DNA of 64,000 nt from Virgibacillus_F necropolis_A (GTDB lineage Bacteria > Bacillota > Bacilli > Bacillales > Amphibacillaceae). The stretch is from positions 3,658,001-3,722,000 of the forward strand of contig NZ_CP084992.1 in assembly GCF_044793635.1 (NCBI RefSeq). Reading direction: 5' to 3'. Shown piece by piece: positions 1 to 8,654 of the stretch. The position numbers were made by a program, and so were the translations under genes. Positions within the stretch are counted from its first letter, which is position 1. Each line of letters starts with the position of its first letter. The notes beneath the pieces were generated by a model, which did not search any database, was not told the origin of the DNA, and was given only the letters and a program-made list of their open reading frames with translations.

Positions 1-587
1 CTACAGCAACTTTGCTCGGTCTTGCACCACTCGTAAAAAATAAGGTGATTGACAATCACTCCATTATTATTGATGCAAAAACAGGTGTAACAGGGGCAGG
101 AAGAAATGCTTCAGCGATGACCCATTTTTCCGAAACGAACGATAACCTTAAAATTTATAAAGTCAATGAGCATCAGCATACCCCTGAAATTGAACAAGTA
201 CTTTCCAATTGGAATACTGAGGTTTCTCCAGTTACATTTAGCACACATTTAATTCCAATGACAAGGGGCATTATGTCGACCATGTATGCGGACGTTACCA
301 AGGAAACGAATATAGATCAGCTTTTCGAGTTGTATCAGGAAAGTTATCAGGACAATTACTTTGTCAGAATAAAAGAACAAGGAATATTCCCAAGTACAAA
401 AGAAGTGCTTGGTACAAATTTTTGCGATATCTCACTTGCATACGACGAGCGGACGAATCGAGTTACGGTCGTTTCGGTTATTGATAACCTTATGAAGGGT
501 GCAGCAGGTCAGGCTGTTCAAAATATGAATAAAATACTCGGAATAGATGAAAAAAGTGGATTAGAATTTGTACCGGTCTACCCATAA
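1..587 (+). CDS. argC: N-acetyl-gamma-glutamyl-phosphate reductase, 3' part (ArgC)
   Basis: Third step of arginine biosynthesis: NADPH-dependent reduction of N-acetylglutamyl-5-phosphate to the semialdehyde, in the cytosol. The window opens inside the gene. The first readable residues (TATLLGLAPL) are those that normally follow the catalytic NPGCY cysteine motif, so the nucleophile lies just left of the edge. The conserved HLIPMTRGI segment carrying the catalytic histidine and the C-terminal DNLMKGAAGQAVQNMN segment are present. About 194 codons of a usual ~345 are visible. It heads an argC-argJ-argB-argD run on the + strand; the stop codon is 32 nt before argJ. The family call is secure; the true start is outside the window. 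Confidence 0.95.
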   Translation, partial: TATLLGLAPLVKNKVIDNHSIIIDAKTGVTGAGRNASAMTHFSETNDNLKIYKVNEHQHTPEIEQVLSNWNTEVSPVTFSTHLIPMTRGIMSTMYADVTKETNIDQLFELYQESYQDNYFVRIKEQGIFPSTKEVLGTNFCDISLAYDERTNRVTVVSVIDNLMKGAAGQAVQNMNKILGIDEKSGLEFVPVYP

Positions 588-619
588 CATGAATTTACCA
601 TTCGAAAGGGGAATTAAAT

Positions 620-1846
620 TTGCTCACTATTGATAAAAAAATCACAAAAATAGAAAAAGGAACACTCGTAACACCATCTGGTTTTCAAGCTACTGGACTA
701 CATACAGGTGTGAAAAGAAAACGAAATGATTTGGGAATAATTATGTGTGATACCCCAGCAAATGTTGCTGCTGTTTATACAACGAATGTTATTCAAGCAG
801 CACCATTACAGGTAACGAAGGACAGCATTGCTAAAGAAGGCAAGCTTCAGGCAGTAATTGTAAACAGTGGGAATGCGAATGCATGTACAGGAAAACAAGG
901 TGAAAGAGATGCGTATGAAATGAGAAGGGTTACTGCGGAGCAATTCCTGCTGCCAGAAAATTATGTCGCAGTGGCGTCGACAGGCATTATTGGTTTGGAT
1001 ATGCCAATGGACAAAATTATTCCATCCATTAAACAACTAAAACCAGATGCCACCGAAGCCAGCGCTGCTCAATTCAATGAGTCTATTTTAACGACTGACG
1101 TTTATACAAAATCAACATGCTATCAAACAACGATTAATGGTAAAACGGTGTCGATGGCGGGATCAGCGAAAGGTTCTGGCATGATTAATCCGAATATGGC
1201 AACGATGTTTTCGTTTGTTACAACAGATGCAGTAATTGAATCGGATATGCTTCAGTTAGCATTAAAAGAGGTAACGGACAAAACATTTAATTGCATAACG
1301 ATTGACGGCGATACATCAACAAATGATATGGTCCTTACTTTGGCAAGTGAACAGGCGGGAAATGAGACACTCACACCTGAACACGATGAATGGCATTTAT
1401 TTGTAGAACTATTACGTAAAACATGCGAAGATCTAGCAAAACTGATTGCTCGCGATGGGGAAGGTGCGACAACATTAATCGAAGTTGAAGTTAATGGAGC
1501 GTATAATGAAAGTCAAGCGAATCAAGTGGCAAAATCTGTTGTCGGTTCGTCGCTTGTTAAAACGGCAGTGTTTGGGGCTGATGCAAATTGGGGGCGGATT
1601 ATTGCGGCTGTCGGATACAGTAACGCGGTCATTAACGTGGATACAATTGATATAGCAATCGGACCGGTTCAGCTATTAAAAGATAGTCAACCTTTAGCCT
1701 TTTCCGAGGATGAAGTATCCGAAATACTAAAAAATGAAACGGTAAAAATTGCAATTGATTTGAAAGTAGGCGATGGAACAGGTAAGGCATGGGGATGTGA
1801 CCTTACATATGATTACGTTCGTATTAATGCCAGTTACAGGTCATAA
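620..1846 (+). CDS. argJ: Bifunctional ornithine acetyltransferase / N-acetylglutamate synthase (ArgJ)
   Basis: Transfers acetyl from N-acetylornithine to glutamate (cyclic pathway) and, in bifunctional forms, also makes N-acetylglutamate from acetyl-CoA. At 408 aa it has full family length. The autocleavage site is clear: KGSGMINPNMATM around residues 184-196, with Thr195 as the expected N-terminal nucleophile of the beta chain. The C-terminal part keeps FGADANWGRI and GDGTGKAWGCDLTYDYV. The start is a TTG preceded by a GAAAGGGGAA ribosome site. It lies between argC and argB, in Bacillus order. Whether it has the second (synthase) activity cannot be read from sequence alone. Confidence 0.96.
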   Translation: MLTIDKKITKIEKGTLVTPSGFQATGLHTGVKRKRNDLGIIMCDTPANVAAVYTTNVIQAAPLQVTKDSIAKEGKLQAVIVNSGNANACTGKQGERDAYEMRRVTAEQFLLPENYVAVASTGIIGLDMPMDKIIPSIKQLKPDATEASAAQFNESILTTDVYTKSTCYQTTINGKTVSMAGSAKGSGMINPNMATMFSFVTTDAVIESDMLQLALKEVTDKTFNCITIDGDTSTNDMVLTLASEQAGNETLTPEHDEWHLFVELLRKTCEDLAKLIARDGEGATTLIEVEVNGAYNESQANQVAKSVVGSSLVKTAVFGADANWGRIIAAVGYSNAVINVDTIDIAIGPVQLLKDSQPLAFSEDEVSEILKNETVKIAIDLKVGDGTGKAWGCDLTYDYVRINASYRS

Positions 1847-1858
1847 GGGGGGAATATG

Positions 1859-2635
1859 ATGCACGGTATAATTGTACTGAAATGTGGCGGAAGTACGGTC
1901 GACGGATTGTCAGATCGTTTTTTTGCTAATATTTTATCCTTGAAAAAAGCTGGTTTACAGCCAGTCCTTGTACATGGAGGAGGACCAGCGATAAAGGAAA
2001 TGCTTACCATGCTGGAAATGGAATCCGAATTTGTTGATGGGCTTCGCAAAACAACAAAACCGACGATGGATGTCGTTGAAATGGTCCTTACAGGGCAGGT
2101 CAATAATGCACTAACTAGAAAACTTAATCGCGCTGGTATTCCATCTGTTGGTCTTTCTGGGTCAGATGCTGGGCTTTTGACGGCGAAAGCAAAAGATTTC
2201 AATCGATATGGCTATGTTGGAGAAGTTGAAGGTGTGAATGTTTCTTTTCTAATGGATTTGATTAATCTCGGGACTGTTCCAATTATAGCACCAATCGCAC
2301 TTGATGAAGATGGTGCGAGGTACAACATTAATGCAGATACTGCAGCAGGAGCTGTAGCTAAAGCATTAGCTGCGGAACAATTGATTTTTGTAACAGACGT
2401 TCCTGGTGTTATGCAAGATGACCATTTGCTCGAATCCATAACAGAAATAGAGATTGAAAACTTAATTGCTGAGGGAACAATCTATGGTGGAATGATCCCG
2501 AAAGTTCGAGCTGCAGTTGCTAGTCTAACTGATGAATTGGAAGAGGTCATGATTGTTGATGGTAGACAATCAAAACTTTCCGAGGACACAAAATTAGTCG
2601 GAACAATCATTAAAAAAGCAGTAGGAGTTGTATAA
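1859..2635 (+). CDS. argB: Acetylglutamate kinase (ArgB)
   Basis: Phosphorylates N-acetylglutamate with ATP in arginine biosynthesis. The amino-acid-kinase fold is recognised from the N-terminal VLKCGGS phosphate-binding lysine/glycine motif, the VHGGGPAI substrate loop, and the C-terminal GTIYGGMIPKV segment. About 258 aa, normal for Bacillus. Two tandem ATGs occur (1856 and 1859); the AAGGGGGG ribosome site ending at 1852 spaces better to the second. The gene begins 12 nt after the argJ stop, which supports translation from one mRNA. No N-terminal extension of the arginine-inhibited type is present. Confidence 0.95.
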   Translation: MHGIIVLKCGGSTVDGLSDRFFANILSLKKAGLQPVLVHGGGPAIKEMLTMLEMESEFVDGLRKTTKPTMDVVEMVLTGQVNNALTRKLNRAGIPSVGLSGSDAGLLTAKAKDFNRYGYVGEVEGVNVSFLMDLINLGTVPIIAPIALDEDGARYNINADTAAGAVAKALAAEQLIFVTDVPGVMQDDHLLESITEIEIENLIAEGTIYGGMIPKVRAAVASLTDELEEVMIVDGRQSKLSEDTKLVGTIIKKAVGVV

Positions 2636-2636
2636 T

Positions 2637-3809
2637 ATGACAGCGTTATTACCAACATACAAACGGTTTGATTTATCAGTCGCAAAAGCAAATGGAACAA
2701 CAATAGAGGATACAAATGGGAAAAGATATCTGGATTTTGGTTCGGGAATTGGTGTTTGTAATTTGGGACATCGACATCCGGGAGTACAAAAAGCAATTGA
2801 AGCACAGTTACAGAACTACTGGCATACATCAAACCTTTATCATAATCCAATCCAGGAAGAGGTTGCTGAGCTGCTTGTTCAAAACAGTTCTGGTGATCAT
2901 GTCTTTTTTTGTAATAGTGGGGCGGAAGCGAATGAAGCTGCTATTAAATTTGCACGTAAAGCAACTGGAAAGACTAAGATAATTACATTTAATCAATCCT
3001 TTCACGGGCGAACATTTGCCACAATGTCAGCAACAGGTCAGGCGAAGATTCAACAAGGATACGGACCAATGCTTGGGACATTTGAATATGTGCCATTTAA
3101 TGATTTAGAAGCAGTTAAACAGGCTATTGACGAGAATACTGCAGCAGTCATGGTTGAAATGATTCAAGGAGAAGGGGGAGTCATCCCTGCAGAAGCATTG
3201 TTTATTTCAGGGCTAGAACAAGTATGTAAAAACAATCATGTCCTACTGATTGTTGATGAAATACAGACTGGTATTGGCCGAACAGGAAAGTCCTTTGCTT
3301 ATGAGCATTACGGTATTTCACCAGATATTATTTCTGTAGCCAAAGGGCTGGGGAATGGGCTTCCAGTCGGAGCAATGATTGCAAAAGGTAAGTATTATAA
3401 TGTTTTTGGACCAGGAACGCACGGCTCAACGTTTGGTGGAAACCCAGTCTCCATGGCAGCTGCAAAGGCAGTCTTGCAGTATGTGTTTCAAGCTGACTTT
3501 TTGCAAGAGGTTGAAGAAAAAGGAAGATATCTGCAAGAAAGGTTAACAGAAAAGCTTAGTGAACTATCATTTGTTTCAGATATTCGTGGAAGAGGGCTTA
3601 TGATTGGCATTGAATGCACGGCTGATGTTTCTCCAGTCATAGCACGTTCCATGCAAGAAGGATTGCTTATTTTAAGTGCTGGTCAGCAAGTCATTCGTTT
3701 GCTGCCGCCACTGACGGTTACAGAGGAAGAAATCGATACAGCTGTGGATCTAATCTATGAAACACTTAACAATGTTGTTCTCGAGGATGTTCAAAAAGTT
3801 ACTCAATGA
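2637..3809 (+). CDS. argD: Acetylornithine aminotransferase (ArgD)
   Basis: PLP-dependent class-III aminotransferase converting N-acetylglutamate semialdehyde to N-acetylornithine. Recognisable parts are the FCNSGAEANEAAIKFAR cofactor loop, SFHGRT, the IVDEIQTGIGRTG aspartate motif, and the Schiff-base lysine in SVAKGLGNGLPVGA. About 390 aa. An upstream in-frame TTG at 2628 has no room for a ribosome site, whereas AGGAG at 2623-2627 is 9 nt before the ATG at 2637, so that start is preferred. It begins 1 nt after argB. The Bacillus cluster usually continues into carAB-argF; here it stops and is followed by a terminator. Confidence 0.95.
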   Translation: MTALLPTYKRFDLSVAKANGTTIEDTNGKRYLDFGSGIGVCNLGHRHPGVQKAIEAQLQNYWHTSNLYHNPIQEEVAELLVQNSSGDHVFFCNSGAEANEAAIKFARKATGKTKIITFNQSFHGRTFATMSATGQAKIQQGYGPMLGTFEYVPFNDLEAVKQAIDENTAAVMVEMIQGEGGVIPAEALFISGLEQVCKNNHVLLIVDEIQTGIGRTGKSFAYEHYGISPDIISVAKGLGNGLPVGAMIAKGKYYNVFGPGTHGSTFGGNPVSMAAAKAVLQYVFQADFLQEVEEKGRYLQERLTEKLSELSFVSDIRGRGLMIGIECTADVSPVIARSMQEGLLILSAGQQVIRLLPPLTVTEEEIDTAVDLIYETLNNVVLEDVQKVTQ

Positions 3810-3829
3810 TAAACTATGAATTTCTTCGT

Positions 3830-3975
3830 TGGCGTGTCTTTCCGGTCCTCATGTAGCAGCAACGCAGAGGAACTTCTACTAAAACCGCCCACGTCCTGTG
3901 GGCAACGTAGAAGTCAGCACATCCTGTGCAAGTCCGGTCCTCAAGACTTCGCCGCCTCGAACTTCTTGTTTCTAA
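3830..3975. repeat. Intergenic segment with several small hairpins, repeat-like
   Basis: GC-richer than its surroundings and without a credible gene. It holds a direct repeat (tccggtcctca, twice), short palindromes around cctgt (cccacgtcctgtggg and gcacatcctgtgc), and complementary gaacttctac/gtagaagt arms. This is the texture of a Bacillaceae intergenic repeat. No second copy was noticed in this window. Confidence 0.35.
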
Positions 3976-4025
3976 TTTGGCACCTTTTTGAACACGTACT
4001 TCCAGTATAGAAATTAGTTCAACCT

Positions 4026-4065
4026 AATAAATACAGCTACGGATTATTCCGTAGCTGTATTTATT
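4026..4065. terminator. Bidirectional terminator between argD and thrB
   Basis: Perfect 18-bp stem (4026-4043 with 4048-4065) around a 4-nt loop, AT-rich at both outer ends, so it can work for the convergent argD and thrB transcripts. The right arm overlaps the last codons and stop of thrB. Confidence 0.85.
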
Positions 4066-4967
4066 GATTCTGGGTTTTGCATAACCTCAAGACCTTTATT
4101 ATCAATTTCTAATGCTTCCACCTGATGATTAGGTAATAGATTTCCCATTTGTGTGGCAACATCATTTCCTTCTCCTTGAGGTACAAAGGAAATCATTGTG
4201 GGGCCTGCTCCGCTAATAACCGTTCCATAGGCGCCAAGTTGTTTTGCATCCCGTTTAATGTCGTCATAATTTGGTATAAGTTTTGCTCGATATGGTTCAT
4301 GAAATAGATCACGTTCCATCATCTTTCCAGCTAATTCATAGTCGCCTGATAGAAGTGAAGCTATCATAAGGTTACTTGTCCCACTAGCAATAGTAGCGTC
4401 TTTTCGTGAAAAGTTAGCCGGAAGTACGCTTCTTGCTTCTTCCGTTTTTAATTCAACTTTTGGAATATAAACAACAATATCTAAATCGAGTGCTGGTATT
4501 TGGAAATAGTTAATCTCATTATCTAGTGTTGTCCCGGTAATAACAAAACCTCCAAATAAAACGGCTGCCACATTGTCCGGATGCCCTTCGAAGTCTGATC
4601 CGTATTGTAGCTTTTGTTCGGTAGATAGAGAAAGGTTACATAACTGATTGGCTAATTCAATACCAGCGATGACTGCTGAAGCGCTACTGCCGAGGCCGCG
4701 TGCTAATGGGATCGCGCTTCCAATTTTGATTTTGCACATTGGCAGTGATTGGTTATGCCGTTTGGCGATCTGCTTAGCAATTTGATAAATAAAATGATCT
4801 TCATAGTTTGTGAAGGATGGCAGAAAAGGGGAGTGGTGTTGAATCTCCCATTTTTCATGCTCTTCCACTTGTAATGTTAAGTAACGATTTAATGCCAAAC
4901 CTGTTGAATCAAAGCCCGGTCCAATGTTTGCGGAGCTGGCTGGAATGGAAAGACGGAACCTGTTCAT
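4044..4967 (-). CDS. thrB: Homoserine kinase (ThrB)
   Basis: GHMP-family kinase that phosphorylates homoserine to O-phosphohomoserine for threonine synthesis. The ATP-binding loop PLARGLGSSASAVIAG is near residue 90, the N-terminal PASSANIGPGFDS motif is intact, and the C-terminal GAGPTMISF motif is present. 307 aa, usual length. It is the last gene of hom-thrC-thrB: its ATG overlaps the thrC TGA in an ATGA arrangement, implying translational coupling. Its 3' end runs into the shared terminator stem. Confidence 0.95.
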   Translation of the reverse strand: MNRFRLSIPASSANIGPGFDSTGLALNRYLTLQVEEHEKWEIQHHSPFLPSFTNYEDHFIYQIAKQIAKRHNQSLPMCKIKIGSAIPLARGLGSSASAVIAGIELANQLCNLSLSTEQKLQYGSDFEGHPDNVAAVLFGGFVITGTTLDNEINYFQIPALDLDIVVYIPKVELKTEEARSVLPANFSRKDATIASGTSNLMIASLLSGDYELAGKMMERDLFHEPYRAKLIPNYDDIKRDAKQLGAYGTVISGAGPTMISFVPQGEGNDVATQMGNLLPNHQVEALEIDNKGLEVMQNPESINTATE

Positions 4968-6025
4968 ACCTTCATCACATCTTCTATATAGGCTGTAACA
5001 GCTTCTTCATCATTTGGTAGTGATATGGGATTTACATTCAGTTCTTCAATTGCCGTTTGTGGATCCTTTAAACCGTTTCCTGTTAAGACTGCAACAATTT
5101 TACTGCCAGGTTTAATAAATCCGTTTTCACATTGCTGAATGATACCTGCTATCGAAGCACATGAACCGGGTTCTGCAAAAACTCCTTCTTTTCGTGCCAA
5201 AAGTTTAAATGCAGCGATAATTTCCGTGTCCGAAACAGCATTTATCATTCCGTTTGATTCATCTCTTGCATTTACGGCAAGATTCCAACTTGCAGGGTTA
5301 CCGATACGAATAGCTGTGGCAATCGTTTCGGGTTCTGATATGACTTTGTTTTGAACAATTGCTGAGGCTCCCTCTGCTTCAAAGCCGAGTAACTTTGGAA
5401 GTCCAGTTTGCTTTCTTTCGTGATATTCCTTAAAACCTTTCCAATATGCACTGATATTTCCTGCATTACCTACTGGGATTGCCAGAATATCTGGGGCTCC
5501 TCCAAGCTGTTCACAAACTTCAAATGCCGCTGTTTTTTGTCCCTCTAACCGATATGGATTTACTGAATTGACAAGGGTAACGGCTGCCTTTTCGCTTACT
5601 CGTTGCACCATTTTTAATGCATCATCAAAGTTCCCATCAATTTCTACAATCTCAGCACCATACATCATTGCTTGGGCAAGCTTACCTAAAGCTACTTTTC
5701 CTTTTGGAATTACAATAATTGCCCTCATCCCAGCCTTCGCTGCATATGCTGCAGCTGAAGCGGATGTATTACCGGTCGATGCACAAATGACTGATGTACT
5801 TCCTTCCTCAGCTGCCTTGGCAACAGCCATTACCATTCCTCTATCTTTAAAAGAACCAGTTGGATTGGCACCTTCAACTTTTCCATGTATCTCTACACCC
5901 AATTGCTTTGATAGATGTGGAAAATGGATAAGTGGTGTATTACCTTCTTGTAGCGTTAGATCGGGTGTTTCTGCTGTTGTTGGTAGAAATTCTTCATAAT
6001 GCTTCAGTAATCCCGGCCAATTCAT
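4964..6025 (-). CDS. thrC: Threonine synthase (ThrC)
   Basis: PLP enzyme converting O-phosphohomoserine to threonine. The PLP lysine lies in NPTGSFKDRGM; the phosphate-cradle STGNTSASAAAYAAKAGM and the IPVGNAGNISAYWKG loop are clear. 353 aa corresponds to the short Bacillus form. It overlaps hom upstream and thrB downstream by ATGA junctions, so the three genes form one coupled operon. Confidence 0.95.
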   Translation of the reverse strand: MNWPGLLKHYEEFLPTTAETPDLTLQEGNTPLIHFPHLSKQLGVEIHGKVEGANPTGSFKDRGMVMAVAKAAEEGSTSVICASTGNTSASAAAYAAKAGMRAIIVIPKGKVALGKLAQAMMYGAEIVEIDGNFDDALKMVQRVSEKAAVTLVNSVNPYRLEGQKTAAFEVCEQLGGAPDILAIPVGNAGNISAYWKGFKEYHERKQTGLPKLLGFEAEGASAIVQNKVISEPETIATAIRIGNPASWNLAVNARDESNGMINAVSDTEIIAAFKLLARKEGVFAEPGSCASIAGIIQQCENGFIKPGSKIVAVLTGNGLKDPQTAIEELNVNPISLPNDEEAVTAYIEDVMKV

Positions 6026-7323
6026 TCATTACCATCTCCTTCGACTCGATAAGAGCTTTCCACACTTTCTACTACACTTAGATTTTCAAGCTTTACTTTG
6101 GATTCCTCAAATTTCTTAAGTGTCGTTTTATGGGTTACAAGAATAACTTCTGCTTGTTCATATTTACTACTTGGTATTTGCAGGATTCGTTCAAAACTTA
6201 TATCCATCTGGTTAAATAGTTCTGAAATTGTGGCGAAAGCACCAACTTCATCTTTTACATTTAAGCGTATATAATATTGACCAAAACGTTGATCGGGTGG
6301 TGCTAATTTTCCATCGACACATGGTTTAACAAATCCTTTGCCGTTTACCCCCAACTGCATGTTTTTAATCACAGCAATAACATCGGACATCACAGCTGTT
6401 GCAGTTGCCATACTACCTGCTCCTGGCCCATAAAACATGGTAGATCCAACAGCTTCCCCATCAACAAAAACGGCATTGTATTCGTTTTTAACGGCCGCTA
6501 AAGGATGATTTACAGATATGAATGTAGGTTGTACACTTACCTCGACATGTTGGTCATGGTATTTGGCAAAACCAATCAACTTCATGGTGTAATCAAGTTT
6601 TTTTGCATATTCAAAATCATTTAAAGCTATATTTGTAATTCCAGTTACTTCTACATCCTCTAATTCAATATTTGTTGAAAATGCGAGTCGTGCCAAGATA
6701 ACCATTTTTCTAGCAGCATCTAAACCTTCAACATCTGCAGTAGGATCCGCTTCAGCAAATCCCAGGTCTTGCGCATCCTTTAGTGCACTTTCATACGTTA
6801 CGCCATCTTCATCCATTTTCGTTAATATGTAATTTGTTGTACCATTTACAATCCCCATGACTTGTTGAATTCGATCCGATATAAGGCCGTCAGATAAACC
6901 TCTTAATATTGGTGTTCCACCAGCAACACTTGCTTCATAAAATAAATCGCATTGATTTCTATTGGCTGCATCCTGAAGTTCTGGACCGTGTAAAGCAATC
7001 AAGTCTTTATTAGCGGTTACAACATGTTTTTTGGTAGCAAACGCTTCTAAAATATGCTGGCGAGCTTCTTCTATACCGCCCATCACCTCGACAATGACAT
7101 CGATATCTGGATCATGTAATACATCATTCGGGTCAGTGGTAAGAGCTGTTTGAGCCAGTTGAACATCGCGCTCTTTCTCTAGATCACGAACTAACACACG
7201 TTTTACGTTTACCCCAAATCCCAGCTGATTCACCAGCTCTTCCTGACGATTTTCAATAAGCTTTACCACTCCAGAACCAACTACTCCTAAACCTAATAGA
7301 CCGATAGATACATTGTTTTTCAT
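6022..7323 (-). CDS. hom: Homoserine dehydrogenase with ACT domain (Hom)
   Basis: Reduces aspartate semialdehyde to homoserine, the branch point to threonine and methionine. The N-terminal Rossmann motif LGLGVVGSGVV is at residues 10-20, followed by TANKDL, the catalytic-domain VNGTTNYIL and GFAEADPTADVEG, and a C-terminal ACT domain (about residues 350-425), where threonine normally exerts feedback inhibition. 433 aa, typical. First gene of hom-thrC-thrB, divergent from asd, so both users of aspartate semialdehyde are driven from the same 270-bp region. Confidence 0.95.
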   Translation of the reverse strand: MKNNVSIGLLGLGVVGSGVVKLIENRQEELVNQLGFGVNVKRVLVRDLEKERDVQLAQTALTTDPNDVLHDPDIDVIVEVMGGIEEARQHILEAFATKKHVVTANKDLIALHGPELQDAANRNQCDLFYEASVAGGTPILRGLSDGLISDRIQQVMGIVNGTTNYILTKMDEDGVTYESALKDAQDLGFAEADPTADVEGLDAARKMVILARLAFSTNIELEDVEVTGITNIALNDFEYAKKLDYTMKLIGFAKYHDQHVEVSVQPTFISVNHPLAAVKNEYNAVFVDGEAVGSTMFYGPGAGSMATATAVMSDVIAVIKNMQLGVNGKGFVKPCVDGKLAPPDQRFGQYYIRLNVKDEVGAFATISELFNQMDISFERILQIPSSKYEQAEVILVTHKTTLKKFEESKVKLENLSVVESVESSYRVEGDGNE

Positions 7324-7367
7324 ATTCTCACCTCATATTGTATTTTGATAGATACACTTGTTTTTAT

Positions 7368-7373
7368 ATTATA
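7368..7373 (-). promoter_or_regulatory. Candidate -10 box for hom-thrC-thrB
   Basis: A consensus TATAAT reading leftwards about 45 nt before the hom start codon. No convincing -35 hexamer stands 17 nt upstream, so this is a candidate only. Confidence 0.4.
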
Positions 7374-7439
7374 CAACAGTGTAAACGTCACATCGTTTTA
7401 TAGCAAGGTTTTTTACATGATTTTTCGGAAAATTTAGAG

Positions 7440-7451
7440 GAAAGCGCTTTC
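7440..7451. promoter_or_regulatory. cre-like palindrome between hom and asd
   Basis: The perfect palindrome gaaagcgctttc fits the inner part of the CcpA cre consensus (12 of 14 positions counting the outer T and A, which are missing). It lies between the hom and asd promoters. A carbon-control role is inference. Confidence 0.35.
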
Positions 7452-7484
7452 GTATAAAGAAAATTATAAAATTGTATAATTTAT

Positions 7485-7515
7485 CTGACATTTCATATGA
7501 AATTCATGCTATAAT
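7485..7515 (+). promoter_or_regulatory. Candidate sigma-A promoter of asd-dapG
   Basis: TATAAT at 7510-7515 is preceded by tgc, an extended -10 (TGnTATAAT), with a CTGACA -35-like hexamer at 7485-7490 (19-nt spacer). The asd start codon is about 75 nt downstream. Confidence 0.6.
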
Positions 7516-7591
7516 CATTAGAAAATTAAAATAAAGCTTTGGTAAAAATCGGATGAAATAGGCGGTTTGAAATTTTGGGAGGTGACGGTAT

Positions 7592-8638
7592 ATGGATGTG
7601 AAAACTAAATATAATGTAGCTATCGTCGGTGCGACAGGAGCTGTCGGTCAGAAAATAATTGAATTATTAGAAGTTGAGAAATTCCCTGTTGATACACTTA
7701 AATTATTGTCGTCGGAACGTTCTGCAGGAAAAAAGGTTTTATTCCGTAACACAGAGCTAGTCGTGGAAAGAGCCACACCTGAAAGTTTTAATAACGTGGA
7801 TATTGCTTTATTTTCTGCTGGCGGTTCTGTATCAAAGCAATTTGCGCATGAAGCGGTTAAACGCGGGGCGGTTGTTGTGGATAATACAAGTGCATTTCGC
7901 ATGGATCCATCTGTACCGTTAGTCGTACCAGAAGTAAATGAATCAGATTTGAAGTGGCATAACGGCATTATTGCAAATCCAAACTGTTCTACTATTCAGT
8001 TGGTCGCTGCATTAAAGCCTTTACAACAAAAATTTGGGGTAAAGCGTGTTATTGTATCCACCTATCAATCTGTTTCCGGTGCAGGAACAAGCGCTGTTCA
8101 AGAACTAGAAGACCAATCAAAAGCGGTATTGGAGGGGAAAGAAACGACGCCTGAGATTTTGCCCGTTAAAAATGGGGCGAAACATTACCCAATTGCGTTT
8201 AATGCATTGCCACAAATTGATGTGTTTCAGGATAACGGGTTCACTTTCGAGGAAATGAAAATGATAAACGAGTCCAAAAAAATTCTACATGACTTAGATC
8301 TTTCTGTCGCAGCGACGTGCGTTCGTTTGCCATTTTTTACATCCCATGCGGAAAGTGTGTATATCGAAACAGAAGGTACGAACGTAACGGTGGATGACGT
8401 ACAGAAAACATTTCAACATGCAGAAGGTGTTGTGCTTGAAGATGATCCAGCTACACAAACGTACCCGACACCGGTAAGCGCGGTAAATAAAAAAGAGGTA
8501 TTCATCGGAAGGGTTCGTAAAGATTTAGATGTCCCTACCGGATTTCACTTTTGGATTGTTTCCGATAATTTATTGAAAGGTGCGGCATGGAATTCCATAC
8601 AAATCGCACAACGATTAATAGAAAATAAATGGTTATAA
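7592..8638 (+). CDS. asd: Aspartate-semialdehyde dehydrogenase (Asd)
   Basis: NADPH-dependent reduction of aspartyl phosphate to aspartate semialdehyde, the common precursor of lysine, diaminopimelate, threonine and methionine. NADP-binding GATGAVGQK at the N-terminus, the catalytic cysteine in NPNCSTIQ, and the VSTYQSVSGAG segment are intact. 348 aa, normal. A GGAGGTGA ribosome site precedes the ATG. It is paired with an aspartokinase 16 nt downstream, as in the Bacillus asd-dapG cluster, but the flanking spoVFA-spoVFB and dapA of B. subtilis are absent. Confidence 0.95.
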   Translation: MDVKTKYNVAIVGATGAVGQKIIELLEVEKFPVDTLKLLSSERSAGKKVLFRNTELVVERATPESFNNVDIALFSAGGSVSKQFAHEAVKRGAVVVDNTSAFRMDPSVPLVVPEVNESDLKWHNGIIANPNCSTIQLVAALKPLQQKFGVKRVIVSTYQSVSGAGTSAVQELEDQSKAVLEGKETTPEILPVKNGAKHYPIAFNALPQIDVFQDNGFTFEEMKMINESKKILHDLDLSVAATCVRLPFFTSHAESVYIETEGTNVTVDDVQKTFQHAEGVVLEDDPATQTYPTPVSAVNKKEVFIGRVRKDLDVPTGFHFWIVSDNLLKGAAWNSIQIAQRLIENKWL

Positions 8639-8654
8639 ATAGGAGGGGATATTA

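Noticed and set aside
3816..4010. 64-codon frame after argD
   Set aside because: Lies in hairpin-rich repeat-like DNA, no ribosome site, cysteine/serine-rich nonsense composition.
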